A program made the translations under genes and the position numbers. Below are positions 8,900 through 21,468 of a DNA stretch of 64,000 nt, piece by piece. Source of the DNA: Streptomyces violaceusniger Tu 4113 (GTDB lineage: Bacteria; Actinomycetota; Actinomycetes; Streptomycetales; Streptomycetaceae); NCBI RefSeq assembly GCF_000147815.2, contig NC_015957.1, positions 4,278,001 to 4,342,000 on the forward strand, given 5' to 3'. Position 1 is the first letter of the stretch, and the number at the start of each line of letters is the position of its first letter. The notes beneath the pieces were generated by a model. The model was not told where the DNA came from and searched no databases. It saw nothing but the letters and a program-made list of their open reading frames with translations.

Positions 8900-11800
8900 C
8901 GTGTGCCCCCGTGTGCATGCTCTCCGTTGCTGTCGCTTCGGCCAAGGTCCTGGTCGATGAACTGGAAGATCTCGTCGGCCGTGGCGTCCTGAATACGGCC
9001 GGCCGCGGGCCCTTCCTCCGTTCCGCCGCCGTGCAGCGCGCCCAATTTCGACAGCGTGCTCTGCAGGCGCTTGAGCAGCGCTTCCCGCGCCGCCTCGTCC
9101 TGGGCCACGGAAAGCAGCGCGCTTTCCATCCTGTCGATTTCGCCCAGCATCGGGGCGAGCGGATCCACGTCCTCGGGCGCCAGTTCCATATGCAGATGCG
9201 CGGCGAGCGCGGCCGGATTCGGATGGTCGAAAATCAGGGTGGTGGCCAGCCGCAGCCCGGTCACGGCGGTCAGCCGGTTCCGCAGTTCGATCGCGGTCAG
9301 CGAGTCGAAGCCGAGCTCCAGGAAGCCGCGCTCGGTCTGGATCCGACCGGGGTCGGAGTGGCCCAGCGCCGCCGCGGCATGGGTGAGGACCAGAGAGAGC
9401 AGTGTGCGGCGCTGCTCCTCCAGTGGCAGCGCGGCCAGATGACCGGCCCAGTCGGTGTGCGGCCGGGCGGTGGCCGCGGTGCGCCGGGCCGTACCGCCAC
9501 CGGTGAGCGCCCGCAGCGGAGCGGGCAGGGTGAGCGCAGGCTGTCCCGCCAGGGCCCGTACGTCCAGATCGATGGCGATCAGATGGTGGTGCCCGTGGCG
9601 CACGGCCGCGTCCAGCAGCCCCAGCGCCCGCTCACTGGACATCGCCCCGATGCCCGACTGGGCCATCCTGGCCCGGTCCGCCTCCCCCAGATGCCCGGTC
9701 ATCCCACTGGCCTCCGCCCACAGGCCCCACGCCACCGAGAGACCCGGCAGGCCGAGGGCACGGCGCCGGGCGGCCAGGGCGTCGCAGTAGGCGTTCGCCG
9801 CGGCGTAGTTGGACTGCCCGGAGGCGCCCAGCGTGCCCGCCGTGGAGGAGAACATCACAAACAGGGACAGCGGCAGCTCCGCGGTCGCGGCGTGCAGATG
9901 GGCCGCGGCCGTGGCCTTCGGACGCCACACCCGAGCCAGCCGCTCCGGAGTCTGGGTGGTGAGGACGGCGTCGTCCAGCACCCCGGCCGCATGGACGACA
10001 CCGGTCAGCGGATGCGCGGCATCGACCCCGGCCACCAGAGCGGCCACCGCGTCCGGGTCGGTGGCATCGACTGCGGCGATCCGCACCTGAGCACCCAACT
10101 CCGCCAGTCTGTCGGTGAGTTCATCGGCACCGGCGGCCTCCGGACCGCTCCGGCTCACCAGCAGCAGATGCCCGACTCCCCAGTTGCGCACCAGGTGCTC
10201 GGCGACCAGAGCGCCCAGGGTGCCGGTGCCACCCGTGATCAGCACGGTGCCATGGGCGTCGAGTCCGGGGGTCTTCTCCTGCTCGTCCCGGCCGTCGACG
10301 GCCGGGCCCGGCGTGGCCGTCGTTGCCGGCATGGCCGTCGCTGCCGGCGCTGCCGTCGCGCGGACCATACGGGGCACCAGCACCCGTCCGTCCCGCAGCG
10401 CCACCTGGGGCTCATGCGACTCGATCGCGCGCACCACGGCCGCCACGAGGCCCTCGCGACCCTCATCGAGGTCGAGCAGTACGAACCGGCCCGGGTTCTC
10501 CGACTGGGCGCTGCGGATCAGCCCCCACGCCCCGGCACCGGACGGATCCAGCGCGGTGTCACCGGTGTTGTCGATGTGATCGCCCGGACCGCCCGCCGCC
10601 ATCGCACCCCGTGTGACGACCACCAGCCGCGCATCGGCCAGGGCCGGCCGCCTCAGCCAGGACTGCACCAGCCCCAGCAGCTCCTCGGTCGCCCCCAGCC
10701 CGTCCCCCTGGCCACCCTCAGCGACGTACGGATGGGCCAGTACGACGGCAGGGGCGGGCTCGCCCGCGTCCACAGCCGCGATCAGCGCCTCCAGGTCCGG
10801 ATGGCACACCGTGGCATCGGGGCCCACTCCGGCCGCGACCGGCTCCACCAGCCCCAGCCGGTCCTCGCCCAGCACCACCCAGCCGTCCTCTCCGACCACC
10901 GACGTCGGGGACGGTGTGGTGGCCGGAACGGGCAGTGGCGTCCAGTCCAGGGTGTACAGCCCGTCCACGGCACGGGCGGCCGCGGCCGTGCGCAGCCGGT
11001 CCGTCGCGGCCGGACGGGTCACCAGCGAATCGACCGTCAGCACCGGAGCGCCCACCGTGTCCGCCACTGTCAGCCGCAGCGACTGCCGCTCCTCGTCCCG
11101 CGACAGCCGCACTCGTACGGTGGCCGCCCCAGTGGCCCACAGGGACACGCCGTTCCAGGCGAACGGCAACCACACCTGGCCGTCGTCCTCCTGACCCTCG
11201 GGCCGGTCCATCAGCAGGGACGGATGCAGCGCCGCGTCCAGCAGCGCCGGATGGATGCCGAAACCGTCCCGGCCACCCGCGGCATCGGGCAGCGCCACCT
11301 CGGCGAGGACATCCCGGCCATGACGCCACGCGGCCGTCAGCCCCTGGTACGCCGGGCCGTATCCGTAACCCGCCGCCATCACCTGCTCGTAGAAGGCGCC
11401 GACGTCCAGCGGCTCGGCGCCCGGTGGCGGCCACACCCCGCCCAGGCCCTCCACCGGTGCGGGGTCCTCGGCAGCGGGTGCGAGCACGCCCACCGCATGA
11501 CACACCCACCCCGCGTCCGGGCCGGAATCGAGGGCCAGGCCGGGGCCGCCAGGACGGTCGGGGCCGCCGAGCCGGTCGGGGCGGGAGTACATCCGCACCT
11601 CACGCCGCCCGTCCTCCGCCGCGGCACCCACCACCACCTGCACCCGCAGCCCACCGGACTCGGGCAGCGCCAGCGGAACCTGCAGCGCGAGCTCCTCCAC
11701 CCCGCCGCAGCCGACCTCGTCGGCCGCCCGCAGCGCCCACTCCACCAGCACCGCGCCCGGCGCCAGCACCGCACCCGCCACCACATGCTCGGCGAGCCAC

Positions 11801-14712
11801 GGGTGGGACCGCGCGGAGAGGCGGCCGGTGAGCACATGGGTGGTGCCGTCGGCGAGTTCCACGGCGGCGCCGAGCAGCGGATGACCTGCGGACGTCAGCC
11901 CCAGATCGGCCGGATCGCCACCCGGCCCGCCCGCTCCGTCCAGCCAGTACCGCTCACGCTGGAAGGCGTAGGTGGGCAGGTCGATGGCGCGGGGTGTGGG
12001 GTCGGCGGGGAACCAGCGGGTCCAGTCGACTGTGACTCCGGCGGTGAAGGCCTGGGCCACCGATCGCATCAACTGTGCTTGGTCGCCGTGGTCTCGTCGC
12101 AGAGTCGGCACCGCGGCTGCGGGCACACCGGCTTCCTCGAAGGTCTCTTGCATGCCGATGGTGAGGACGGGGTGGGTGCTGGCTTCGATGAATACGCGGT
12201 GGCCGTCGTCGAGGAGTGCTTGTACGGCGTCGGCGAACCGTACTTGTTCGCGGAGGTTGGTGACCCAGTAGTCGGTGTCGAGGCCGCTGGTGTCCATGCG
12301 GGTGCCGGTGACGGTCGAGTAGAACGCCACGTGGCCGGGCACCGGCTTGACCCCGGCCAGAAGCTCATGCAACTCCTCGGCGATTACGTCCACTTGGGCG
12401 CTGTGGGAGGCGTAGTCGACGTCGATGAGCCGGGCCCGGCGGCCTGTCTCTTCGCATGCGGACACGGTGTGGGCGACCTGCTCCGGTGGTCCGGATACGA
12501 CAACGGATCCGGGGCCGTTGACGGCGGCGATGCCTACTTGGTGGGCTGGTTTGCCGAGGTCGGTGAGGAATTCTCGGGCGTGGTGGTGGTTGATGGTGAG
12601 GGAGGCCATGGCGCCGTGGCCGGTGAGGCGGCGGAGGGCGTGGGCGCGGAGGGCGACGATGCGGGCGCCTTCGTCGAGGGAGAGTGCTCCGGCGACGCAG
12701 GCGGCGGCGATTTCGCCTTGGCTGTGGCCGACGACGGCGGCGGGGATGACGCCGTGGTGGTCCCATACGGCGGCGAGGGAGACCATGACGGCCCAGAGGA
12801 CGGGTTGGACGACGTCGACGCGGGCGAGGTCGGCGGCGTTGATACCGCCGCGTAGGACGTCGGTGAGGGACCAGTCGATGTGGGGGGTGAGGGCTTGTTC
12901 GCATTCGGTGATGCGGGTGGCGAAGGGGGGTGAGGTGTCCAGGAGTCCGGCGCCCATGCCGAGCCACTGTGAGCCCTGGCCGGGGAAGACCAGGACCGGT
13001 CCCATGCTGCCCGTGGTTGTGGTGGTGTCGGGTTCGATGAGGGCGGGGTGGGTGTTGCCGGTGGCCAGGGCGTTGAGTCCGGCGAGGAGTTCGTGGCGGT
13101 GTTGGCCGATGATGACGGCGCGGTGGTCGAAGACGGACCGGGTGCTGATCAGGGACCAGCCGACGTCCGCCGGTGTGAGCTGGGGGTCGGCGGTCACTCG
13201 TTCGGTCAGTGCCGTGGCCTGGCCGCGCAAGGCCTCACGGCCTCGTCCGGACACCACCCACGGCACCACACCATCTGCGGCAACACTGCCCGGCGAGGTG
13301 TCCGGTGCGGGGGCGGCCTCGGCCGGTTCGGGGGCCTGCTCAAGGATCAGATGAGCGTTCGTACCGGAGATACCGAACGACGACACACCCGCACGACACG
13401 GCCGTCCGTTCGCCGCCCACTCGACCGGTTCGGTCAGCAGCCGCACCGCGCCCGCGCCCCAGTCCACATGCGGTGTCGGCTCGTCGATGTGCAGCGAGGC
13501 GGGGAGCACCCCGTGCCGCAGCGCCTCCACGATCTTGATGATGCTCGCCACTCCCGCGGCGGCCTGGGTGTGCCCGATGTTGGACTTGACGGAGCCCAGC
13601 CACAGTGGACGTCCCTCCGGCCGGTCCTGGCCGTACGTGGCCAGCAGCGCCTGCGCCTCGATCGGGTCACCCAGCGTCGTGCCCGTACCGTGTGCCTCCA
13701 CCGCGTCCACCTCGGACGGCGCCAGCCCCGCGTTGGCCAGCGCCTGCCGGATCACCCGTTGCTGCGAGGGCCCGTTCGGCGCCGTGAGACCGTTGCTCGC
13801 GCCGTCCTGGTTGACCGCCGAACCCCGGATCACAGCCAGCACACGATGCCCGTTGCGCCGTGCGTCGGACAGCCGCTCCAGCAGCACCAGACCGACGCCC
13901 TCGGAGAAGCCCGTGCCGTCCGCCGCCGCGGCGAACGCCTTGCACCGACCGTCCGGGGACAGCGCGCGCTGACGCGAGAACTCGGTGAACCCACCGGGCG
14001 TGGCCATCACCGTCACCCCGCCCGCGAGGGCCAGCGAACACTCGTCCTGCCGCAGGGCCTGCACCGCCAGATGCGTGGCCACCAGGGACGACGAGCACGC
14101 CGTGTCCACCGTGACAGCGGGCCCCTCCAGGCCGAACGAGTACGACACCCGGCCCGAGACCACGCTGCCGAGGTTCCCGGTGGCCACATAGCCCGCCGAG
14201 TCGCCGGTCGTCTGACCGATGAGCGACAGATAGTGGTACGAGTCCACCCCGGTGAACACCCCGGTGCCGCTGCCGCTCAGCGCCTCCCGCGTCAGCCCCG
14301 CGCGCTCGAACGCCTCCCACGCCGTCTCCAGCAGAAGCCGCTGCTGCGGATCCATCGCCGCGGCCTCACGCGGGTTGATCCCGAAGAACTCGGCGTCGAA
14401 ATCGGCCACATCGCGCAGAAACCCGCCCTCGCGGGCGCTGCTGGTGCCGGCGTGCTCCGGGTCAGGGTCGTAGAGGTTCTCCAGGTCCCAGCCACGGTCC
14501 TCGGGAAACGAGGAAATGACATCCACGCCCTCGTCCACCACCCGCCACAGGTCCTCGGGGTTCGCCACATCGCCGGGGAAGTGGCAGGCCATCCCGATGA
14601 TGGCGATGGGCTCCCGGGCGCGGTCCTCGACCTCGCGCAACTGCCGCCTGGCCAGACGCAGATCGGCGGTCGCCCGCTTGAGATAGCTGCGGAGCTTCTC
14701 GTCATCCGTCAT
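8896..14712 (-). CDS. type I PKS C, one module KS-AT-DH-KR-ACP
   Basis: The protein has 1938 residues. Order: docking helix (1-30), KS (34-460, TACSSS and HGTGT intact), AT (about 570-905, GQGSQ near 573, GHSQGE near 660, YASH near 766, the methylmalonyl signature), DH (about 940-1220, [10 protein letters not shown] near 974 and DAALH), KR (about 1300-1670, TGGTGTLGA near 1490, LDD loop and Tyr/Asn present, B-type) and ACP (Ser near 1800, FDSLTAIEL). A C-terminal docking segment ends the chain. It is predicted to add a propionate unit and leave a 2-methyl-2-enoyl thioester. The C-terminal docking helix, with the N-terminal docking helix of PKS D, indicates that the chain moves to PKS D. There is no thioesterase. 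Its AT DNA is nearly identical to that of PKS B over long stretches. Confidence 0.96.
11961..12280. repeat. AT-encoding block identical to 18670-18989
   Basis: This 320-bp stretch in the PKS C AT region matches PKS B at a constant offset of 6709 bp with no difference seen, synonymous sites included. High similarity at the same offset continues to about 13350. The regions further toward the DH are clearly different. Confidence 0.85.
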
Positions 14713-14735
14713 ATCGCATCAACCCGATCGTCACG

Positions 14736-14817
14736 GCGGTCCTGATTTCAGCGGTCCTGTTGGGGGTCCTGTTGGGGCCCTGTTGGGGGTCCCGATTCAG
14801 CGGTCCTGATTCAGCGG
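14736..14817. repeat. degenerate short tandem repeats in the PKS B-C gap
   Basis: The 106-nt spacer between PKS B and PKS C consists largely of imperfect copies of GCGGTCCTGATTCA and GGTCCTGTTGGG. It is the longest gap between PKS genes in the operon. No hairpin or promoter is evident, so it may be replication-slippage sequence. Confidence 0.6.
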
Positions 14818-14818
14818 T

Positions 14819-17800
14819 TCATCGGAGACCGTCGTCGGAGGGGACGGTCAGCTCGTTGTCGAGTGCCTGGAACAACTCCTCGTCGCTGGCCGACGCCAGA
14901 TCCGCCTCGGCGGGGTCGTCACCGTCGTCGCCGTGCCATGGGCCGTCCACCTTGCGCAGCAGCTCCCGCAGCCGCACCGCGATCCGGGCCCGCTGCTCGC
15001 GGTCGGCGATTCCCCCGGTCAAGGCGGCGTCGAGGGTGTCGAGACCGGTGAGGAGCGAGCCGCCCGGCGCCACTTGGGCCGGGACCAGGAGCTCCCGCAG
15101 CAGCCGTACCACCGCGGTGGGCGTGGGGTGGTCGAAGACCAGCGTGGCGGGCAGCCGCAGACCGGTGGCGGCGCCCAGCCGGTTCCGCAGCTCCACGGCG
15201 GTCAGCGAGTCGAAGCCCAGCTCCCGGAAGTTCTGGGCGGGGTGGATGGCATCCGCCGCGTCATGGCCCAGCACCGTCGCCGTGGCGTTGCGCACCAGCT
15301 TGAGGAGCGCCTGCTGCCGGTCCTCCTCGGACAGAGTGGCGAACGCATCCGCCGGTGCCGCTCCGCCCGGGCCGGCGGCACCGGTGGCCGCCTGCGGGGC
15401 GGCGCCGCGCACCAGGCTCCTGAAGAGGGGCGGCAGATCGTCGGCGTGGGCCTCCCGCCGCAGGGTGGCCAGGTCGAGCCGGATGGGCGCCAGGGCCGGA
15501 CGGCCGCTGTCGAGGGCGATGTCGAGCAGTGCGAGCCCCTGTTCGGTCTCCAGGCCCACCATCCCGGCCCGCGCCAGCCGCGCCCGGTCGGCGTCGGTCA
15601 TTCCTCCGGTCATCCCGGTGGCCTGCGCCCAGTACCCCCAGGCCAGGGAGGTGGCGGGCAGGCCCTGGGCATGGCGGTGCGCGGCGAGGGCGTCCAGGAA
15701 GGCGTTGGCCGCCGCGTAGTTGCCCTGTCCCGCGGCGCCCAGCAGTCCGGCGGCCGCGGAGAACAGCACGAACGCCGACAGCCCCGCGTCGCGGGTGAGC
15801 TCATGCAGATTCCATGCCGCGTCGGCCTTCGCCCGCAACACCTCATCGAGCTGATCGGGCGTGAGCGCCTCGACCGTGGCATCGCGCAGCAGCCCGGCGG
15901 CGTGGACGACGGCGGTGAGCGGATGGCGCTCGGGAACGCTCTCCAGCAGCTTGGCCAGGGCGGCCCGGTCGGCCGCGTCACACGCGGCGATGGAGACCCG
16001 CGCGCCGAGCCCGGTCAGCTCGGCCGCCAGCTCCGTGGCACCCGGGGCGTCGAGGCCCCGGCGGCTGATGAGCAGCAGCCGCCGTACGCCGTGCTGGGCC
16101 ACCAGATGGCGGGCGGTGGCGGCGCCCAGGGTGCCGGTGCCACCGGTGATGAGGACCGTGCCCTCCGGGTCGAGGGCGGTGGGGAGCGTCAGCACGATCT
16201 TGCCGATGTGGCGCGCCTGGCTGAAGTGGCGGAACGCCTCGGGAGCCCGGCGGATGTCCCACAGGGTGGTGGGCAACGGACGCAGCGTCCCGTCCTCGAA
16301 CAGGGCCGACAACTCGGCCAGCATCCGCTGGATACGGTCCGGGCCCGCTCCGCCGACCAGGTCGAACGCACGGTAGAGGACCCCCGGATAGCGGGCGCCG
16401 ACCTCCTCGGGGTCGCGGACGTCGGTCCGGCCCATGTCGATGAAGCGACCGCCGGGCGCCAGCAGCCGCAAGGACGCGTCCACGAAGTCACCGGCCAGCG
16501 AATTGAGCACCACATCGATGGAACCCGCGGCGGTGCGGAACCCCTCCTCGAAGTCGAGAGTGCGGGAGGAGGCGATGTGACGGTTGTCGAATCCGCGCTC
16601 CCGCAGGGCATGCCACTTGGTGGGGCCCGCCGTGGCATACACGTCGGCCCGCCAGTGGCGTGCCAACTGCACGGCCGCCAAGCCCACACCGCCGGTGGCC
16701 GCGTGCAACAGCAGCCTCTCCCCGGCCCGCAGCCCCGCGAGCTCGGCGAGACCGTAGTAGGCCGTGAGGAAGGCGGACGGTGTGGTCGCCGCCTGGGCGT
16801 ACGACCACCCCGCCGGGATCCTGATGATCATCCGGGCATCGGTGACGACCAGCGGCCCGGTGCCGTTGAACAGACCCATCACCCGGTCGCCCACCGCGAA
16901 CGCGTCGGTTTCCGGACCCACCTCGAGGACCACGCCCGCACCGTCGCCGCCCAGTGGCCTGGGATCCTCCACCATGCCCAGTGCCACGACCACGTCATGG
17001 AAGTTCACGCCGCCCGCCCGCAGCGCCACCCGGACCTCGCCACGGCCCAGCGGGCGGGTGTTGTCCGGGCAGTCGACCAGCGCGAGCTGGTCCAGGCTGC
17101 CGTGGCCGGTCAGCCCCAGACGCCACGTGGCCGACCCCACCGGCGGGGTGAGCCGCTTGGCCGCGTCGTCGTGAACCAGCCGCGGGACGTACGCCACACC
17201 GTCGCGCAGTGCCAACTGGGGCTCGCCCGAGGCCACGGCGCGGACCAAGGCGCGTGGTGAGGCGTCCCGTTCATCGAGGTCGAGCAGCAGGACCCGGCCG
17301 GGGTTCTCCGACTGGGCGCTGCGCACCAGACCCCACACGGCCGAGGCGGGCAGATCGTGGACATCGTCATGGCTCTGCGGGGCGACCGCCCCACGGGTGA
17401 CCACGGCCAGTTGAGCGTCGGCGAGTTCAGGGGCGGCGAGGAACTCCCGCAGCACCCCGAGGGTCTGCTTGCCGAGGTCATGGGTGCGCTCCACCGGATC
17501 GCAACGACCATCGGAGGGAGAGCCGAAGAAGGCGAACACCACATCGGGGGCCGGGGCCCCGTCCGCCACGGCCGCCCGTACGGCGGCGAGATCCGGAAGG
17601 CCAGGGGCGTCGGGCAGCGCATCGGCCAGGAGGCCGCCGGCCGGCCCGATCACGGCCGAACGGCAGGTGGGGGCGCCCTCGGCCGGCGTCAGCCGCGTCC
17701 AGGAGACCTGGAACAGCGCGTTCCTGCCCGCCGCACGAGCCCGCCCCAACTGCCCGTCCGGCACCGGGCGCAGGATCAGATCGTCCACGATGGCCACCGC

Positions 17801-20800
17801 GGCGCCGGTGGGATCGGCCGCGAACAGCGTGAGCCGGTCCGGTGCGCTCGGGGTGATGCGGATCCGCAGGGTGTCCGCCCCGGTGGCGCGCAGCCGCAGA
17901 CCACTCCAGGTGAACGGGAGCAGGACCCGGTGCGCGTCCTCGGAGCCGGGGGCGACGTCCAGGGCCCGCGCGTGCAGCGCGGCGTCGAAGAGGGCGGGAT
18001 GGATGCCGTACGCGGCCGCGCCGTCACAGTCCCCTTCGGGCAGGGACACCTCGGCGTAGACGTCGCCGTCCAGCCGCCAGGCCGCGGTGAGGCCCTGGAA
18101 GGACGGTCCGTAGTGGTAGCCGTGGTCGGCGAGTTGCCGGTAGAAGTGCTCGACGGGGAGCGGGGTGGCCCCGGGAGGCGGCCAGGCGCCGTCCAGGGGC
18201 GGGGCGTCGGCCGCGGACGAGGTGGCGAGGGCCCCGGTGGCATGCCGGGTCCAGGACGCGTCGCCCGTGTCACCCGCGTCGGCCACCGGCCGGGAATGCA
18301 CCGTGATCGGACGCTCCCCGGTGTGATCAGGAGCGGACACGGCGATCTGCACATCGACCGACTCGCCCTGCGGAATCACCAGCGGCGCGTGCAGGGTCAG
18401 CTCCGACACCTGGTCACAGCCGGTCCGTGCGGCGGCGTGCAGGGCGAGCTCGGCGAAGGCGGTGCCCGGTAGCAGGACGGTGTCCAGGACCCGGTGATCG
18501 TTCAGCCAGGGGTGGGTCCGCGGCGACAGTCGGCCGGTGAGTACATGCGCTCCGCCCTCCGCGAGTTCCACTGCGGCGCCGAGCAGCGGATGACCGGCGG
18601 GCCCCAGCCCGAGGTCACCCGGGTCGCCACTGTGGCCACTCCGCCCGTCCAGCCAGTAGCGCCGTCGCTGGAAGGCGTAGGTGGGCAGGTCGATGGCGCG
18701 GGGTGTGGGGTCGGCGGGGAACCAGCGGGTCCAGTCGACTGTGACTCCGGCGGTGAAGGCCTGGGCCACCGATCGCATCAACTGTGCTTGGTCGCCGTGG
18801 TCTCGTCGCAGAGTCGGCACCGCGGCTGCGGGCACACCGGCTTCCTCGAAGGTCTCTTGCATGCCGATGGTGAGGACGGGGTGGGTGCTGGCTTCGATGA
18901 ATACGCGGTGGCCGTCGTCGAGGAGTGCTTGTACGGCGTCGGCGAACCGTACTTGTTCGCGGAGGTTGGTGACCCAGTAGTCGGTGTCGAGTCCGCTGGT
19001 GTCCATGCGGGTGCCGGTGACGGTCGAGTAGAACGCCACCTCCGCCTGGACGGGTTCAATCCCCGACAGCACCTCCCTCAGCTCATCCGCGATCTCGTCC
19101 ACCTGGGCGCTGTGGGAGGCGTAGTCGACGTCGATGAGCCGGGCCCGGCGGCCTGTCCCTTCGCATGCGGACACGGCGTGGGCGACCTGCTCCGGTGGCC
19201 CGGAGACCACCACGGACCCCGGCCCGTTGACGGCGGCCACGCCCACCCCTTCTGCGCGTTCGCCGAGCCCGGTCAGGAACTCCTTCGCGTGGTGGTGGTT
19301 GATGGTGAGGGAGGCCATGGCGCCGTGGCCGGTGAGGCGGCGGAGGGCGTGGGCGCGGAGGGCGACGATGCGGGCGCCTTCGTCGAGGGAGAGTGCTCCG
19401 GCGACGCAGGCGGCGGCGATTTCGCCTTGGCTGTGGCCGACGACGGCGGCGGGGATGACGCCGTGGTGGTCCCATACGGCGGCGAGGGAGACCATGACGG
19501 CCCACAGGACGGGTTGGACGACGTCGACGCGGGCGAGGTCGGCGGCGTTGATACCGCCGCGCAGGACGTCGGTGAGGGACCAGTCGACGTGGGGGGTGAG
19601 GGCTTGTTCGCATTCGGTGATGCGGGTGGCGAAGGGGGGTGAGGTGTCCAGGAGTCCGGCGCCCATGCCGAGCCACTGTGAGCCCTGGCCGGGGAAGACG
19701 AGGACCGGTCCCATGCTGCCCGTGGTTGTGGTGGTGTCGGGTTCGATGAGGGCGGGGTGGGTGTTGCCGGTGGCCAGGGCGTTGAGTCCGGCGAGGAGTT
19801 CGTGGCGGTGTTGGCCGATGATGACGGCGCGGTGGTCGAAGACGGACCGGGTGCTGATCAGTGACCAGCCGACGTCCGACGGTGTGAGCTGGGGGTCGGC
19901 GGTCACTCGTTCGGTCAGTGCCGTGGCCTGGCCGCGCAAGGCCTCACGGCCACGTCCGGACACCACCCACGGCACCACATCACCTGCGGCAACACTGCCC
20001 GGCGAGGTGTCCGGTGCGGGGGCGGCCTCGGCCGGTTCGGGTGCCTGCTCAAGGATCAGATGAGCGTTCGTACCGCTGATGCCGAACGCCGACACACCGG
20101 CCCGGCGCGGACGCTCCCCACGCGGCCAAGGAACCGGCTCGGTCAGCAGCCGCACCGCACCCGACGCCCAGTCGGCGTGGGGAGTCGGCTCGTCGATATG
20201 CAGCGAGGCGGGCAGCAGCTCATGCCGCATCGCCATCACCATCTTGATCACACTGGCCGCACCGGCGGCGGCCTGGGTATGCCCCAGGTTGGACTTGATC
20301 GAGCCGAGCCACAGCGGCCCGACCTCCGGCCTGCCCTGGCCGTACGTGGCCAGCAGCGCCTGCGCCTCGATCGGGTCACCCAGCGTGGTCCCCGTGCCGT
20401 GTCCATCGACCGCGTCCACCTCGGCGGCGGACAACTGCGCGTTCGCCAGCGCCTGCCGGATCACCCGTTGCTGCGAGGGCCCGTTCGGCGCCGTGAGACC
20501 GTTGCTCGCGCCGTCCTGGTTGACCGCCGAACCCCGGATCACCCCGAGAACACGGCGGTTGCGGCGCTGTGCCTCGCACAGGCGCTCCAGGACGATCAAC
20601 CCGGCGCCCTCGCCCCATCCGGTGCCGTCTGCGGCCGCCGCGAACGGCTTGCAACGGCCGTCCGGGGCCATGCCACGCTGACGGGAGAACTCGATGAACG
20701 CGCCGGGCGTCGCCATCACGGCCACCCCGCCGGCCAGGGCCAGATCACATTCGCCGTGGCGCAGCGCCTGAGTGGCCAGATGGATGGCGACCAGCGATGA

Positions 20801-21421
20801 GGAACACGCGGTGTCCACCGTGACCGCCGGACCCTCGAGGCCGAGCGAGTACGCGACGCGGCCGGACACCACACTGCCGAGGTTCCCGGCGCCGACGTAG
20901 CCCTCCACCTCGCTGGTGATGTTGCCGATGACCGACAGATAGTCATGCGAACCCACCCCGGCGAACACCCCGGTGTTACTGCCGCTCAGCGACTCCCGAT
21001 TGAGCCCGGCGCGTTCGAATGCCTCCCACGCGGTCTCCAGCAGCAGCCGCTGCTGGGGGTCCATGGCCTGAGCCTCGCGGGGGCTGATGTCGAAGAAGGC
21101 CGCGTCGAATGCGGTCGCGTCGTAGCAGAATCCGCCCTGGTCCACATAGGACTTCCCATAGCTTTCGGGGTCCGGGTCGAACAGCTCCTCGGTGCCCCAC
21201 CCCCGGTCCGTGGGAAAGCCGGAGACGGCGTCCTCCCCGTCCCGCACCAGCCGCCACAGCTCCTCCGGCGACCGCACCCCACCCGGATAGCGGCAGGCCA
21301 TGCCCACGATCGCGATGGGCTCCGGCTCGGCGGACTCGGCCTCCCGCAGACGCTCACGGGTCTGGCGCAACTCGGCCGTGACCCACTTGAGGTGGTCGAG
21401 CAGCTTCTCTTCGTTCGACAT
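14819..21421 (-). CDS. type I PKS B, one fully reducing module KS-AT-DH-ER-KR-ACP
   Basis: The protein has 2200 residues. Order: docking helix (1-30), KS (34-460), AT (about 570-905, GHSQGE near 662, YASH near 767, methylmalonyl type), DH (about 935-1220, [10 protein letters not shown] near 972 with Asp in the usual glycine place, and DAALH), ER (about 1400-1720, NADPH motif ATGGVGLAA near 1568), KR (about 1745-1930, TGGTGTLGA near 1753, LRD in the LDD position, B-type-like) and ACP (Ser near 2069). It ends in a C-terminal docking segment. It should add propionate and reduce the previous beta-carbon to CH2. The ER has Val in GMVED where enzymes giving 2S-methyl branches have Tyr, so a 2R methyl is expected; that rule is family knowledge, not proof. 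Confidence 0.96.
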   Translation of the reverse strand: MSNEEKLLDHLKWVTAELRQTRERLREAESAEPEPIAIVGMACRYPGGVRSPEELWRLVRDGEDAVSGFPTDRGWGTEELFDPDPESYGKSYVDQGGFCYDATAFDAAFFDISPREAQAMDPQQRLLLETAWEAFERAGLNRESLSGSNTGVFAGVGSHDYLSVIGNITSEVEGYVGAGNLGSVVSGRVAYSLGLEGPAVTVDTACSSSLVAIHLATQALRHGECDLALAGGVAVMATPGAFIEFSRQRGMAPDGRCKPFAAAADGTGWGEGAGLIVLERLCEAQRRNRRVLGVIRGSAVNQDGASNGLTAPNGPSQQRVIRQALANAQLSAAEVDAVDGHGTGTTLGDPIEAQALLATYGQGRPEVGPLWLGSIKSNLGHTQAAAGAASVIKMVMAMRHELLPASLHIDEPTPHADWASGAVRLLTEPVPWPRGERPRRAGVSAFGISGTNAHLILEQAPEPAEAAPAPDTSPGSVAAGDVVPWVVSGRGREALRGQATALTERVTADPQLTPSDVGWSLISTRSVFDHRAVIIGQHRHELLAGLNALATGNTHPALIEPDTTTTTGSMGPVLVFPGQGSQWLGMGAGLLDTSPPFATRITECEQALTPHVDWSLTDVLRGGINAADLARVDVVQPVLWAVMVSLAAVWDHHGVIPAAVVGHSQGEIAAACVAGALSLDEGARIVALRAHALRRLTGHGAMASLTINHHHAKEFLTGLGERAEGVGVAAVNGPGSVVVSGPPEQVAHAVSACEGTGRRARLIDVDYASHSAQVDEIADELREVLSGIEPVQAEVAFYSTVTGTRMDTSGLDTDYWVTNLREQVRFADAVQALLDDGHRVFIEASTHPVLTIGMQETFEEAGVPAAAVPTLRRDHGDQAQLMRSVAQAFTAGVTVDWTRWFPADPTPRAIDLPTYAFQRRRYWLDGRSGHSGDPGDLGLGPAGHPLLGAAVELAEGGAHVLTGRLSPRTHPWLNDHRVLDTVLLPGTAFAELALHAAARTGCDQVSELTLHAPLVIPQGESVDVQIAVSAPDHTGERPITVHSRPVADAGDTGDASWTRHATGALATSSAADAPPLDGAWPPPGATPLPVEHFYRQLADHGYHYGPSFQGLTAAWRLDGDVYAEVSLPEGDCDGAAAYGIHPALFDAALHARALDVAPGSEDAHRVLLPFTWSGLRLRATGADTLRIRITPSAPDRLTLFAADPTGAAVAIVDDLILRPVPDGQLGRARAAGRNALFQVSWTRLTPAEGAPTCRSAVIGPAGGLLADALPDAPGLPDLAAVRAAVADGAPAPDVVFAFFGSPSDGRCDPVERTHDLGKQTLGVLREFLAAPELADAQLAVVTRGAVAPQSHDDVHDLPASAVWGLVRSAQSENPGRVLLLDLDERDASPRALVRAVASGEPQLALRDGVAYVPRLVHDDAAKRLTPPVGSATWRLGLTGHGSLDQLALVDCPDNTRPLGRGEVRVALRAGGVNFHDVVVALGMVEDPRPLGGDGAGVVLEVGPETDAFAVGDRVMGLFNGTGPLVVTDARMIIRIPAGWSYAQAATTPSAFLTAYYGLAELAGLRAGERLLLHAATGGVGLAAVQLARHWRADVYATAGPTKWHALRERGFDNRHIASSRTLDFEEGFRTAAGSIDVVLNSLAGDFVDASLRLLAPGGRFIDMGRTDVRDPEEVGARYPGVLYRAFDLVGGAGPDRIQRMLAELSALFEDGTLRPLPTTLWDIRRAPEAFRHFSQARHIGKIVLTLPTALDPEGTVLITGGTGTLGAATARHLVAQHGVRRLLLISRRGLDAPGATELAAELTGLGARVSIAACDAADRAALAKLLESVPERHPLTAVVHAAGLLRDATVEALTPDQLDEVLRAKADAAWNLHELTRDAGLSAFVLFSAAAGLLGAAGQGNYAAANAFLDALAAHRHAQGLPATSLAWGYWAQATGMTGGMTDADRARLARAGMVGLETEQGLALLDIALDSGRPALAPIRLDLATLRREAHADDLPPLFRSLVRGAAPQAATGAAGPGGAAPADAFATLSEEDRQQALLKLVRNATATVLGHDAADAIHPAQNFRELGFDSLTAVELRNRLGAATGLRLPATLVFDHPTPTAVVRLLRELLVPAQVAPGGSLLTGLDTLDAALTGGIADREQRARIAVRLRELLRKVDGPWHGDDGDDPAEADLASASDEELFQALDNELTVPSDDGLR
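18670..18989. repeat. AT-encoding block identical to 11961-12280
   Basis: This is the PKS B partner of the PKS C block. The first mismatch follows just after it (GAGTCC here against GAGGCC in PKS C). The similar zone runs on to about 20060 through the rest of the AT and the KS-AT linker. Confidence 0.85.
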
Positions 21422-21468
21422 CTAGCGGAGGCTCCTTGGCGCGTCGCGGAGGATGGGGGTCATCGGGC

